IMG/VR virus record: IMGVR_UViG_3300006030_000123
Coordinates: 1 to 22,096 of that record
DNA length: 22,096 bases
Strand: one strand, 5' to 3'
From: a virus
Below, piece by piece: positions 12,861 to 21,363 of the stretch (position 1 is its first letter; every line of letters starts with the position of its first letter). The translations under genes were made by a program, and so were the position numbers. Below the pieces are notes generated by a model. It did not search any database, was not told where the DNA came from, and saw only the letters and a list, made by a program, of their open reading frames with translations.

Positions 12861-15800
12861 TTCCTACCTCCGTAAGTTGGTCATTTAAGAAATATCTGTC
12901 TAGAATATCTGCAAGTCTTGGGTCAACAACGTCTATCACTGATTCAACATATTGTTTCCAAGCGTTTTGAACTTTGCCTTTATAGCCGCTTGGAGCGTCT
13001 TTGTACAATTTAACGAAGTCATCACGATATTTCATCATTGCTTCAGTATGAGTCCAGAACTGGCTATTGCCGTGCTTTTCCATAAACTTCTCATCTTTGA
13101 CAATCTGCGTCAATCCCCAGGCATATGTATATGCTGTGTTCTTGCGAGCATTTTCTTTATATACATAACCCCAGTCAGGGCTGAATGCAGATAGGTCTTC
13201 TACATATTTGCGTAGAGCATCTTGGAGAACATCAACTGATGCATAACTGGCATAGCCTTTTGCTTTAGCCATATCATTGAGTTGCTTCTTGTATGCTGTA
13301 TAAGCCTTCCATACACGACCAACTTCAATATCTTTTTCTACATCCGCTATTGACTTAAGTGGCAAATTTAGCGTTGTTCCGTCAGGAAGAACTGTCCCTG
13401 GTTGATTTAAGATTCTGCTGATATTAGGGTCTGACTCTGAGCCCACAAGGTCAGCAGTAATAAGACCAATAAGGTTCTTATTCTTCTTTCCAAGTCTGTT
13501 AGCAAGACCAGAGAACTCTTCCCAAACTCGGGTATAACCCTCAACAGTTGGGACAATGTATGCCGATTTCTGTCTACGTCGTGCTCCGAATGATAAGCGC
13601 TCCATTGGGAATGGTTGTGTCGCCCCAAGGACTGCTGCTCGTTCATTAAGTTCAGTTTCTGCTGCAGCCTTAGCATCACGCTCGCTCATACCCTGAGCAA
13701 TATATTTATCTGTTGCTGCAGTAAAGTATGTGCGGAAGATACTATCTGGACGCATATCAACAACTGCTGGAGTTCCAAGTGGTGAAGCAAACTGCCAGAG
13801 AGCCTTCTCTAAGAACTTCTTTTTAGCATTCTTTGCTACGAGTTCTTCTGTTGGTTTCTTACCAATACCCATTTCATAAAGAGCCATCTGGTAGTTCCAC
13901 TCAGATGTAAACGAATCAACCCATTCTTTCTTTGATTCATCGCCCTTTACCCATACTAAGAAGTTTCTTAAGTATGCTGGTGTGAACGCTTGAGTCGCAG
14001 CGCGACCTAAATCTGATTCGATACCATATGGGAAAAGTTCTTCATATGAGTAACCAGGAAGTTTTCCGAATGTAGTATCAATAGCATTCTTGATTACCTT
14101 GTCATTACCTGGAGCAAGTTTGAGAACTTGACCCAAAGCAATTGGTACCGCATATGATGGACCAGCAAAGTTAGCAAGGAAGTTAATGGCTCGAGTACCG
14201 ACCATAATTCCTTGTCCATCTTTAAGACCAAGTTCTTTGGTTCCTGGGACAATTAAGTATTCGGCATCTAGTGGGTTTTCTACTGGATTGCCGTACTTGT
14301 CAACTCCGAAAGAGTTATAGATTCCATAGTATGAGTTCAAGAATCCAGCCATACGCTGTGGTGCTTTAGCAGCAAAACGGCTATAGCGATAGATACCGCT
14401 AGCAGATGCAGCAGGGAACGATAGAACAGTTCTTGCCATATACAAAGCACGGTTCTGGCGACGGATTGAGTAGAATGTCTTCTCAGCCTCTTTAACCATT
14501 TCAATCGCTGCAGCCTGACGAACAGAGTTTACAGTTGAAGTGGTAATCTCATATCCCTGAGATGCCAGCATTTCAAGTTTCTGAACTGTACGATTCTTAA
14601 GTTCTACGCTACCCCAAGCCCAACGAATGGCATTTTCAGGAGCACCTAACTTTGTCCAAGCCCAACCAGTTGCTCTATCAAAAGCCTCAATAAGGCTCTT
14701 TGATTGTTCAATTGCTGTTCCATACTTGTTATCCAAAGGATTGATTGGAGTAAGTCTTTCGAGTTTATCTCCAAGAAGTTGTGCTAATTGATTGCCACGA
14801 ACTTCGCCGCTTGCAGCAGCAGCCTTGGCTTCTAGTGTAGGTAGGTAGCGATTGACATATGCAATCTGGTCATCAATCATATCAATGATGTCAGAGGCAT
14901 CACGACCAAATTCTTCGGCGTATGTCTTGCCACCGCGCTTAAGACCCCAGTTTTGAATAATCTCATTACGTGTACGACCAGCAAGAATCTGGTCAACAAG
15001 AATATCGCCACGCATATAGTTATTTACTGTGTATGCCAACTCATCAAAATAAAGTGGGTCATAGACTGGAGTAATACGATTAGGTGTTCTGCGACCAAGC
15101 ATTTGAGTACGGGTAGCAAAAGCCTTATCTCCAAGGATTTCCATTTCGCGTGTATGACGGTTGGAAATTTCAGCCTTATATGAAGTGCCTAAGTGATTCT
15201 CGCTTTCAAGGCGAGGGATGTTTACGGTCTGTCCATTACTTAAGACATAACCTTTTTCATCCTGACGACCCTTGAGGCGAATGCGGGCATTATCTGCAAC
15301 TGACCACTCATCTGCTATAGCCTTACGAGTAGGACCCATATCAACAAGAATCTTGTCAATATCGTCATAAGCCTTCTTGATTGAAGCGTTCAGTTTATTC
15401 AAATCAGGAGCAAGAGTATTAATATCTCCTGCAGCGCGAGTAATAGCAAGTTCGGCTGCGCTAATCTCGGAAGCCAACTTAGGGTCATTTAGTGACTTAA
15501 GATATGCAGTTCTGCGAACTAATCCATAAAGCGTAGGGACTTCTTCGCGGACGGTATTAAATTCATCTGCTCTGTCACGAGCCTTCTTCTCTAGATTAGC
15601 AAGAAGACGCTCTGCTGCCCGTAGGTTATCCTTAACAATTTCTATGTTATCTGCTTTTGTTACAGGAGAACGACCCATTGGATTAACAAAGAAGTCTACC
15701 CATTCAGCAACAGCATAGTCAGCAATATCAACAGCCTGCTCAATTTGAGCGGTATACATTGAATACTCTTCTTTGAGAGCCTTCTTACGGGCATTGCTTC

Positions 15801-18084
15801 TAATATTAGCCTTATTGACCGCAGCAAAGAATCTATTCTTGTTGTTTACAATTGCATTCTTTGCAAAAGACTGCGTGCTATCAACTAAGAACTTAGAACC
15901 TTGAGACATAACTGCTGCGTTAAGTGGTTCAAAAATTGAGTTCTTTGGAATATATGCTGGGCGCACCAACTGTGAAAACGAGAATATTCTGTTTCCAGAT
16001 TCAAAAGCAAATCTTCCAGCGTCGGTAAATACGTTGCCCTTTGGATTAAAGTTACCCTTAACTCTAGCAACCTCACGGACAATCTTGCCCATTGGAATAA
16101 GAGGGGTTGCATTCGCTAGTTGACGCTGTGTCTGTGGGCTAACAACTAGTCGGTATCCGCTTGGGTCAATAGCAAAGGAGTCACGAGATAGGTCGCCGTG
16201 ATACTTGTTAATGCTTTCCATCATCTCATCTACAAATTGCTTAGCCTGAACTCGGCTTAAGCCCATTGTGTTGAGGACGTCCATAGCAACTTCATTATTC
16301 ATTTCTTTGAAAAATGCTGCTCTAGCACCATCTGTCTTTTGCATTAAGGCTTTTTCAATAATGTTGCGACGGTAATCTGCTGCTGAAATTGTACTGCCGT
16401 CGGAAAGTTTAATGGTTTTGGTGCCACGACGGAATAATGGAATATCATCTAGCCAAGCATTAATTTCTTCAATGGCATCTGATGGACGTAGACCTGAGTG
16501 GCTAACAATATTTCTTGGAAGTTTGCTTCCAGTAAAATGCATTAGAGCAGTTGCTGCTCCTCCACGCTTTCCGCTGCCAATAAGAATCTGAGCAACTCCA
16601 CCGACATCGCTATAGTCACGAACTTCTGTTGCTGCTGCCAACTTCTGCTTTGTCTCACGAAGTTTAATTACAGCGCCTCTACCGATAACTGGTTCAACTG
16701 GTTTGTACGCTGTGCCAAGAACACGAGGCTCTATAAGGAAGCGACCAGTTTGAGCGTCAAAGCGGTCTTGCATAAAAGCATCAAAGATGCTTCGAGATTC
16801 TGGATTCTTTGCAATCGCATCATCGAATGCCTTGCTCCAGCGTTCACGAGCCTGTTGGTTGTAAGAACGATAGGCTCCAGTTGTGGCGTAATCTGCTGCA
16901 ACTTCTGCTCCAGCATTGGATAGATACCATAAATCATCTGTCTTTTGAGCAGTTATTAGACGTTCAATTGCTGGACCATAACCCTTATCTGCAAGTATCA
17001 AGTCACGAACAAAGTTCGGGTCATTAGTTTCTTTGATTAATGTTGCGATTCTAGGGTTATTTGTGTGTGGCTTAAGAATCTTGTTGATTAAAACAATGTC
17101 TTGGGTATTGGCAAGATTAACAATATCTGTTCCAAATGTAGTCTGGCTGGTACCTGATATTTGGTCATCTGCTAGTTTCTCAAGTTTAGCAATAGCGTTG
17201 ACATCATATACGTTTAGTTTGTTGCTAAAGCCAGCCGCTCTGGCTGCTGTCTTAAGTGCTGAAACTGCCCCTGATGTAGCGCCAACAATTGCAACGTTTC
17301 CAATAATGGCATCAGTGAATCCAGTTAACCAGCGACCTGTTGTGTTTTCAGCAAAATTCTTTTGAATATCTTCATCGTCCCATAGGTTAACTCGGTCAAT
17401 ATCAATTCCGCCATCTTCAAGAATTGCATCCGATATTCCACTGACGTGAAATGGGTTGAGATAAGATTTAGTTAGGGCAACGCCTAGCGATACATCTTTG
17501 CTTCGATTATAGGCGGTCTGAATGTCGTCAAGTTGGATACCTTTACCATAAGCATCGTCCCTAAATAAAGGGCTTTCTGGGTCAGTTAGTAGAGCAACTG
17601 TAGAGATTGGACGCTTAACTACTGGACTAAATACTTTTTCCTCAAGAGCAACAGCAGCCTGGAGCATTGGGTCAAATGGAATTGCTGCTTCCGCTGCAGT
17701 CTGTGCAGCATATTGCCCCATACCATCTTTAAGTAAATCGTTTAGATTAGTGCTTGTGCCCTGAGTTATCTGTTGACCAACTTTAGTTGCGCCAATTCGT
17801 GCACCAGCCTGAAGCGCAGTACCTGCTTGGGTTGCACCTGGTTGTATGCCTAATGCTTGAAATGGAGCAAGAGCACCTTTACCTAGAAACCCAGCAGCCT
17901 TTGCAATTGGCTTAGTTACTGGCTCTGCTACTTTAGCAACATCTTTTGCGACACCTAAAACTCGTTTAGTATTTTCTTCTAGATTTCTTTTACCAATATT
18001 CCAGGGTGAAAGGGTGTCAACGATTTTCTGCATAGAGTCTTTATCGCCGCCAAGAGCCTTCTTAAAGTTATCCCAAAATGCCAT
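12853..18084 (-). CDS. Giant virion protein, candidate internal/ejection protein (1743 aa)
   Basis: A 1743-residue protein, nearly a quarter of the window. The N-terminus (about 1-150) is Ala/Gly/Lys-rich with helical repeats of the type VAKDVAKVAEPVTKPIAKAA, then a hydrophobic run at about 262-286 (GNVAIVGATSGAVSALKTAA). A long mostly helical middle follows, then a region with AFDRATGWAWTKLGAPENA, RYSRFAAKAPQRMAGFLNSY and a hydrophobic AINFLANFAGPSYAVPIAL, then a charged helical C-terminus. No lysozyme, transglycosylase, HExxH or polymerase motif is visible. Its size, helical character, isolated hydrophobic segments and position between portal and scaffold/capsid genes suit an internal virion protein that leaves the head with the DNA and helps it cross the envelope, as in short-tailed phages. 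That role is inference. The ATG at 18084 abuts the upstream stop and has GGAG nearby. Confidence 0.7.
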   Translation of the reverse strand: MAFWDNFKKALGGDKDSMQKIVDTLSPWNIGKRNLEENTKRVLGVAKDVAKVAEPVTKPIAKAAGFLGKGALAPFQALGIQPGATQAGTALQAGARIGATKVGQQITQGTSTNLNDLLKDGMGQYAAQTAAEAAIPFDPMLQAAVALEEKVFSPVVKRPISTVALLTDPESPLFRDDAYGKGIQLDDIQTAYNRSKDVSLGVALTKSYLNPFHVSGISDAILEDGGIDIDRVNLWDDEDIQKNFAENTTGRWLTGFTDAIIGNVAIVGATSGAVSALKTAARAAGFSNKLNVYDVNAIAKLEKLADDQISGTSQTTFGTDIVNLANTQDIVLINKILKPHTNNPRIATLIKETNDPNFVRDLILADKGYGPAIERLITAQKTDDLWYLSNAGAEVAADYATTGAYRSYNQQARERWSKAFDDAIAKNPESRSIFDAFMQDRFDAQTGRFLIEPRVLGTAYKPVEPVIGRGAVIKLRETKQKLAAATEVRDYSDVGGVAQILIGSGKRGGAATALMHFTGSKLPRNIVSHSGLRPSDAIEEINAWLDDIPLFRRGTKTIKLSDGSTISAADYRRNIIEKALMQKTDGARAAFFKEMNNEVAMDVLNTMGLSRVQAKQFVDEMMESINKYHGDLSRDSFAIDPSGYRLVVSPQTQRQLANATPLIPMGKIVREVARVKGNFNPKGNVFTDAGRFAFESGNRIFSFSQLVRPAYIPKNSIFEPLNAAVMSQGSKFLVDSTQSFAKNAIVNNKNRFFAAVNKANIRSNARKKALKEEYSMYTAQIEQAVDIADYAVAEWVDFFVNPMGRSPVTKADNIEIVKDNLRAAERLLANLEKKARDRADEFNTVREEVPTLYGLVRRTAYLKSLNDPKLASEISAAELAITRAAGDINTLAPDLNKLNASIKKAYDDIDKILVDMGPTRKAIADEWSVADNARIRLKGRQDEKGYVLSNGQTVNIPRLESENHLGTSYKAEISNRHTREMEILGDKAFATRTQMLGRRTPNRITPVYDPLYFDELAYTVNNYMRGDILVDQILAGRTRNEIIQNWGLKRGGKTYAEEFGRDASDIIDMIDDQIAYVNRYLPTLEAKAAAASGEVRGNQLAQLLGDKLERLTPINPLDNKYGTAIEQSKSLIEAFDRATGWAWTKLGAPENAIRWAWGSVELKNRTVQKLEMLASQGYEITTSTVNSVRQAAAIEMVKEAEKTFYSIRRQNRALYMARTVLSFPAASASGIYRYSRFAAKAPQRMAGFLNSYYGIYNSFGVDKYGNPVENPLDAEYLIVPGTKELGLKDGQGIMVGTRAINFLANFAGPSYAVPIALGQVLKLAPGNDKVIKNAIDTTFGKLPGYSYEELFPYGIESDLGRAATQAFTPAYLRNFLVWVKGDESKKEWVDSFTSEWNYQMALYEMGIGKKPTEELVAKNAKKKFLEKALWQFASPLGTPAVVDMRPDSIFRTYFTAATDKYIAQGMSERDAKAAAETELNERAAVLGATQPFPMERLSFGARRRQKSAYIVPTVEGYTRVWEEFSGLANRLGKKNKNLIGLITADLVGSESDPNISRILNQPGTVLPDGTTLNLPLKSIADVEKDIEVGRVWKAYTAYKKQLNDMAKAKGYASYASVDVLQDALRKYVEDLSAFSPDWGYVYKENARKNTAYTYAWGLTQIVKDEKFMEKHGNSQFWTHTEAMMKYRDDFVKLYKDAPSGYKGKVQNAWKQYVESVIDVVDPRLADILDRYFLNDQLTEVGNE

Positions 18085-18291
18085 TTAGAACTCCAAGTAA
18101 TCTGGGTTAAAGTTAGAAGGTTCTCCGCCTTTAACGTCTTGACCAGTGATTTCTCTAATAAAATTATCTCTATCTGTTGGGGTTTCCCAGGGAACCATCG
18201 AGAGCATAAAAGCAATGCCGAAGTTTTCGTAACCTAAAGAGTTACCGAACTTATCTAGATGGTCGAAGAATGTATTTTCTACCCATCTCAT
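18085..18291 (-). CDS. Small protein of unknown function
   Basis: A 68-residue protein with an aromatic-rich N-terminus (MRWVENTFFDHLDKFG), a central hydrophobic stretch (FGIAFMLSMVPWETP) and a polar C-terminus. The hydrophobic stretch is too short and interrupted to call a membrane span. The start ATG shares one base with the upstream stop (TAATG), and its own TAA abuts the ATG of the 1743-residue gene, so it sits in a tightly coupled run leading into that giant gene. I do not recognise the family. It could be a chaperone or assembly partner for the giant protein, but position is the only support. Confidence 0.7.
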   Translation of the reverse strand: MRWVENTFFDHLDKFGNSLGYENFGIAFMLSMVPWETPTDRDNFIREITGQDVKGGEPSNFNPDYLEF

Positions 18292-18797
18292 TACATTATC
18301 TCTCGCATAAGAGAGTTAATCATTCTCTTATATGAATCAGGAGCACCTGGAATACGGGCTGCATTGAGTAAGTCTGGTAGGTAACGCTTGATTAAATCTA
18401 CATTTTCAATTTGACGATTGTTTGGGTTAAGACTTTTAGGTATTACTTCGCTACCGCGACCTGAGTAACCATCAATACCGTCGGTAATGGGTCGGAATTC
18501 CTGTGGTTCAGAATCAAGTGGGTCAATAGCGCCAAGAATTTGAGCAATACCCTCGCCAGATGGCAACTTAGATGCTGGGTTTGCTGCATTTGCTGTTGTA
18601 GCCACATTACCACCTTCTGAAATTTGTTGAGATATAGCAGTATTCATTCCTTGAGTAAAGCCAGATGGACGAAGTTGTGCAGCCTTTGCTGCCTTTTCTG
18701 CTACAAACTTTCCTGATTGACCATTGCCACCAGTACCAGAAACAGAGAATGGATTGTTTTGCTCCGCCTCGGGGCGAAATCCTCCGCTAACCATCAT
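18291..18797 (-). CDS. Unknown Gly/Asn/Pro-rich protein in head gene block
   Basis: A 168-residue protein I cannot assign. The N-terminal half is low-complexity, rich in Gly, Ser, Asn and Ala and probably disordered (for example GFRPEAEQNNPFSVSGTGG); the end is a likely helical segment from about residue 130, QIENVDLIKRYLPDLLNAAR followed by a basic SYKRMINSLMREIM. A disordered arm plus a helical C-terminus would suit a head-assembly accessory, but that is only a guess from position. The gene overlaps its upstream neighbour by four bases (ATGA). Two adjacent ATG codons are possible; AGGAG is five bases before the second (18794) and two before the first (18797), so the second may be the one used. 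Confidence 0.72.
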   Translation of the reverse strand: MMVSGGFRPEAEQNNPFSVSGTGGNGQSGKFVAEKAAKAAQLRPSGFTQGMNTAISQQISEGGNVATTANAANPASKLPSGEGIAQILGAIDPLDSEPQEFRPITDGIDGYSGRGSEVIPKSLNPNNRQIENVDLIKRYLPDLLNAARIPGAPDSYKRMINSLMREIM

Positions 18798-19021
18798 TTC
18801 TCCTCTGGTGTGTATGAATATTCTTCAGCGCTCAATAGCATTCCTTTGGCTAACCAAGGATTCATATTGTCGCTAACGTCTGTCATTAAGTATCGAGTGC
18901 CTTCATAATCTGACCACTCGCTTACAAGAACCCATCCTGTACAGATTTGGCTCTCTGAATCTTCTAACTCTTCGGCAAGGATACGCATTGCCTTGTCTAT
19001 AGCCTCGTTAAACTTGCTCAC
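18794..19021 (-). CDS. Small acidic protein of unknown function (GTG start)
   Basis: A 75-residue acidic protein. An N-terminal helix (KFNEAIDKAMRILAEELEDS) is followed by a compact mixed segment with CTGWVLVSEWSDYEG and NPWLAKGMLLSAEEYSYTPEEK. I do not recognise a function; short proteins with a 'CTGWVLV.EW' core occur beside portal genes in other phages, as far as I recall. The start codon is GTG at 19021, forming a GTGA four-base overlap with the stop of the upstream peptidase gene. The Shine-Dalgarno match upstream is weak, so translation is probably coupled to the peptidase. That coupling hints at matched expression of the two proteins, but nothing shows that they interact. Confidence 0.75.
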   Translation of the reverse strand: MSKFNEAIDKAMRILAEELEDSESQICTGWVLVSEWSDYEGTRYLMTDVSDNMNPWLAKGMLLSAEEYSYTPEEK

Positions 19022-19554
19022 TTATATTGAATCTCTTCATAAAAGGGAGGCGCTGAATAAGCGCTAACCTTAGATGCAATCTCCATAGCCTGCATTGGTT
19101 CTGCTCCTGCGTAAAGAGCGCCTAATGCGAATGGACCACCGCTACCAATAGCGTATACGTTGTCTTCATTCTTCATTACCGATAGGTCTTCATCAACATC
19201 AAAGATTTCTCCACCGACTGAGATAAGGAACTGAAAGCGCATACCGTCTTTCTTATCCTCATCAAAGTTATAGCCATTATCTGTAAGGCATTTGCGAAGT
19301 GATGGCATAACCTTGGTAATCATAAAGCGATAGACGTCTTTCTTATCTTTCGCTGTAAACTGTGGCGGGTTCCAGATGTTCTGTGCTATATCGCACGGAG
19401 CAACTTCTCCAGCACCAGCAATAAGCAAAGCGCCTCGTTTAGCAATCTTTCTCATTACCTTATGAGCGTATACTCGACCTGAATCGTCAATAACACGACT
19501 ATCAGCAACTAGCACGCTCTTGTCGCCATATTCAATTCCGATAATCGTTGTCAT
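19018..19554 (-). CDS. HslV/proteasome-beta-like Ntn-hydrolase peptidase, candidate capsid maturation protease
   Basis: A 178-residue threonine peptidase of the proteasome/HslV fold. It begins MTTIIGIEYGDKSVLVADSR, so Met removal exposes Thr as the N-terminal nucleophile. Precursor numbering gives Thr2, Asp18 (ADSR), Lys32 (HKVMRKI, aligning with the catalytic Lys of HslV after a two-residue gap), the LLIAGAGE strand-turn (44-50), and YAIGSGGPFALGALYAG with Ser138. The C-terminal end FYEEIQYK resembles HslV. The length matches HslV. Start: ATG at 19554 with AGGAGG six bases upstream. It lies between portal and virion genes, the position of prohead proteases, and no S78-, U35- or ClpP-like protease is seen elsewhere here. 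Fold and active residues are seen; a role in capsid maturation is inference. It could instead act on host proteins or borrow a host unfoldase; no HslU-like ATPase is present in the window. Confidence 0.88.
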   Translation of the reverse strand: MTTIIGIEYGDKSVLVADSRVIDDSGRVYAHKVMRKIAKRGALLIAGAGEVAPCDIAQNIWNPPQFTAKDKKDVYRFMITKVMPSLRKCLTDNGYNFDEDKKDGMRFQFLISVGGEIFDVDEDLSVMKNEDNVYAIGSGGPFALGALYAGAEPMQAMEIASKVSAYSAPPFYEEIQYK

Positions 19555-19568
19555 TGTCCCCTCCTAAA

Positions 19569-21356
19569 TTATCGTCGTCGAATAGTTCTTACGCTTGCGT
19601 TTGCTTCGCCTGCTCCTGAAATACTTGATAGAAGACTTAAAATGTCTGGTGCACCTGCTGCTGGTGGTAGTTCTGGTGCTGCACCTGCTGGAAGAGCGCC
19701 TTCTACTGGAGCGCCTATGGGAGCAGGGGACGGTTGCTCAACCATTTCAGGGGCAACCCCAGCAGAAGGAACTTGTTCTGCAGCAGGGAATGCTTCTTCA
19801 ATCGCATCCTCTAGGGCAACACCTTTCTGGCGAGCCTTGATAACTGCAGCAATCTTACGCACAATATCAGATGCGTCTCCACCCTGTGTAGCCATTGCTG
19901 GAATTGCTTGTGTGTAAGCAGTCAATGAACCAAGCAACGCTTGGCGCATATTTTCAACTTCAATCTTTTCGAGTTCTTGTGTGACGTTAACTGTGAATGG
20001 AAGTTCACGCATAGCCAAATCTTTAGAGATAAGACCGCCACCGAGAGCCTGAAGCATAAAGATTAGACCTTGTGCTGGATTAAGACCAGCGAGCATTCCG
20101 TAACGGACATCTGCAGAGTAATCACCCTTGATGTCTTTGACTGGGCTGTAGGTGATTTCATAAGGTGAACCAGCATCTACACCGCGAATTGTCTTTGTCT
20201 CTGGGAAAATCTTTTCGTCTACTTCAAAGCAAATCTGAATTACATCGCGTAGTGCGCTAGCAAAGATTGCTTGAGCGCTCTTGACTTGGGTATCAAATGC
20301 ACCCATAAGAGCCTGTACGCCTTGACCAGTAACAATTGAGGCGTCAATGTTTCCTGTACGTCCTTCAGGATAACGTGCACCTACACGCATTTCTTGATTG
20401 AGCAATGTCTGCTCTGTGAATGCGCCTTGAGGAAGATTAAGTTCTACACGACGAACGCCCGCTGGTGAGTTGGTGCGGATAATCGCATCTCCACCAAGCA
20501 TAAGTTCTTGTACGTCTGTAGGCAGAACGATAGGAGCCTGAACAGATTTCTCTGCTGCTTCCATCGCAAGGAGAGCGAAGCGGTTGCGTAGCAACTGAAT
20601 ACCAATGATGTCATCGAATTGACCACGCATATCGCCATCAACAGATGGCTTCTTTGCGACAACAATCATCATCTTTCCAAGTGGATTCTTAGCAGTTGAA
20701 AGAACTAAGTTGCCCTTTGTTGGAAGATAAACAACCGATTGGTCTTTATCATAGTAGCGAATCATCTCAACCTGTTGAGTCAAATCTTGCTTGTAGCGTA
20801 ACTTGCCAAGCAGTTCGAACTCAAATTCAGGGAACAAGGAGACAAGTTCGCCTAGTGTCATTGTGTATCGTTTCGCAAAAGCAACGCACCGTCCGTAGCG
20901 GTCAAAATCAGGGTAAGCACCTATTGGGTTCTCTAGGCGTATGCGTGGCAGTTTTGCTTCTTCGTCGAGTTCTACTACGAACGGGACGAAACCATATGTG
21001 ATGTACCAGTCTGCGCCTTGATACATCTGTACAGATAAATCTGAGTGAGCAAAATAATTAGAGGCAATGCGAGTACGTGTATCAGCAAACTTACGAGCCC
21101 TATCAGAAACCGAATTCGCCGCGTTACAGTTAACCGCTGGTAGTGGAGCCATAACCTCTGAGAGGTCTCGCGCAACAATATCCACAAAATTTGCAACGAC
21201 ATTGGCATCTACCCCATCTGGAAAGAAGTCAGGGTATACAGAAGCAATCTGACCTTTGCGTACAGCAAGGACGTCAAGGTTGCGCTGGTCCCTGTCTACA
21301 GAGCGGTAGCGTAAAGACTCTACACGCGCTGCAATCTGCTCGATTGATAGTGCCAT
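19569..21356 (-). CDS. Portal protein
   Basis: Predicted portal (595 residues), the dodecameric ring at the head vertex through which DNA is packaged and ejected. The call rests on its place directly after terminase, its length, and an overall character typical of portals: a helical N-terminus, an alpha/beta core with segments such as YGFVPFVVELDEE and RLENPIGAYPDFDRYG, a helical region around GIQLLRNRFALLAMEAAEKS, and a disordered Ala/Pro-rich tail over about the last 75 residues ending in RTIRRR. I chose the ATG at 21356 because AGGA sits 7 bases upstream and the gene then follows terminase without overlap. An in-frame ATG at 21404 would overlap the terminase end and has no better ribosome site. 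Portals share little sequence, so a profile comparison would be needed to name the subfamily. Confidence 0.82.
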   Translation of the reverse strand: MALSIEQIAARVESLRYRSVDRDQRNLDVLAVRKGQIASVYPDFFPDGVDANVVANFVDIVARDLSEVMAPLPAVNCNAANSVSDRARKFADTRTRIASNYFAHSDLSVQMYQGADWYITYGFVPFVVELDEEAKLPRIRLENPIGAYPDFDRYGRCVAFAKRYTMTLGELVSLFPEFEFELLGKLRYKQDLTQQVEMIRYYDKDQSVVYLPTKGNLVLSTAKNPLGKMMIVVAKKPSVDGDMRGQFDDIIGIQLLRNRFALLAMEAAEKSVQAPIVLPTDVQELMLGGDAIIRTNSPAGVRRVELNLPQGAFTEQTLLNQEMRVGARYPEGRTGNIDASIVTGQGVQALMGAFDTQVKSAQAIFASALRDVIQICFEVDEKIFPETKTIRGVDAGSPYEITYSPVKDIKGDYSADVRYGMLAGLNPAQGLIFMLQALGGGLISKDLAMRELPFTVNVTQELEKIEVENMRQALLGSLTAYTQAIPAMATQGGDASDIVRKIAAVIKARQKGVALEDAIEEAFPAAEQVPSAGVAPEMVEQPSPAPIGAPVEGALPAGAAPELPPAAGAPDILSLLSSISGAGEANASVRTIRRR

Positions 21357-21363
21357 TAGTATC

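Noticed and set aside
12853-18084. The giant protein as a virion RNA polymerase, as carried by N4
   Set aside because: No T7-type polymerase motifs are visible, and the length is about half that of the N4 enzyme.
12853-18084. The giant protein as a tape-measure protein
   Set aside because: It lies between portal-side genes and the capsid rather than in a tail module, and no tube or tail-chaperone genes accompany it.
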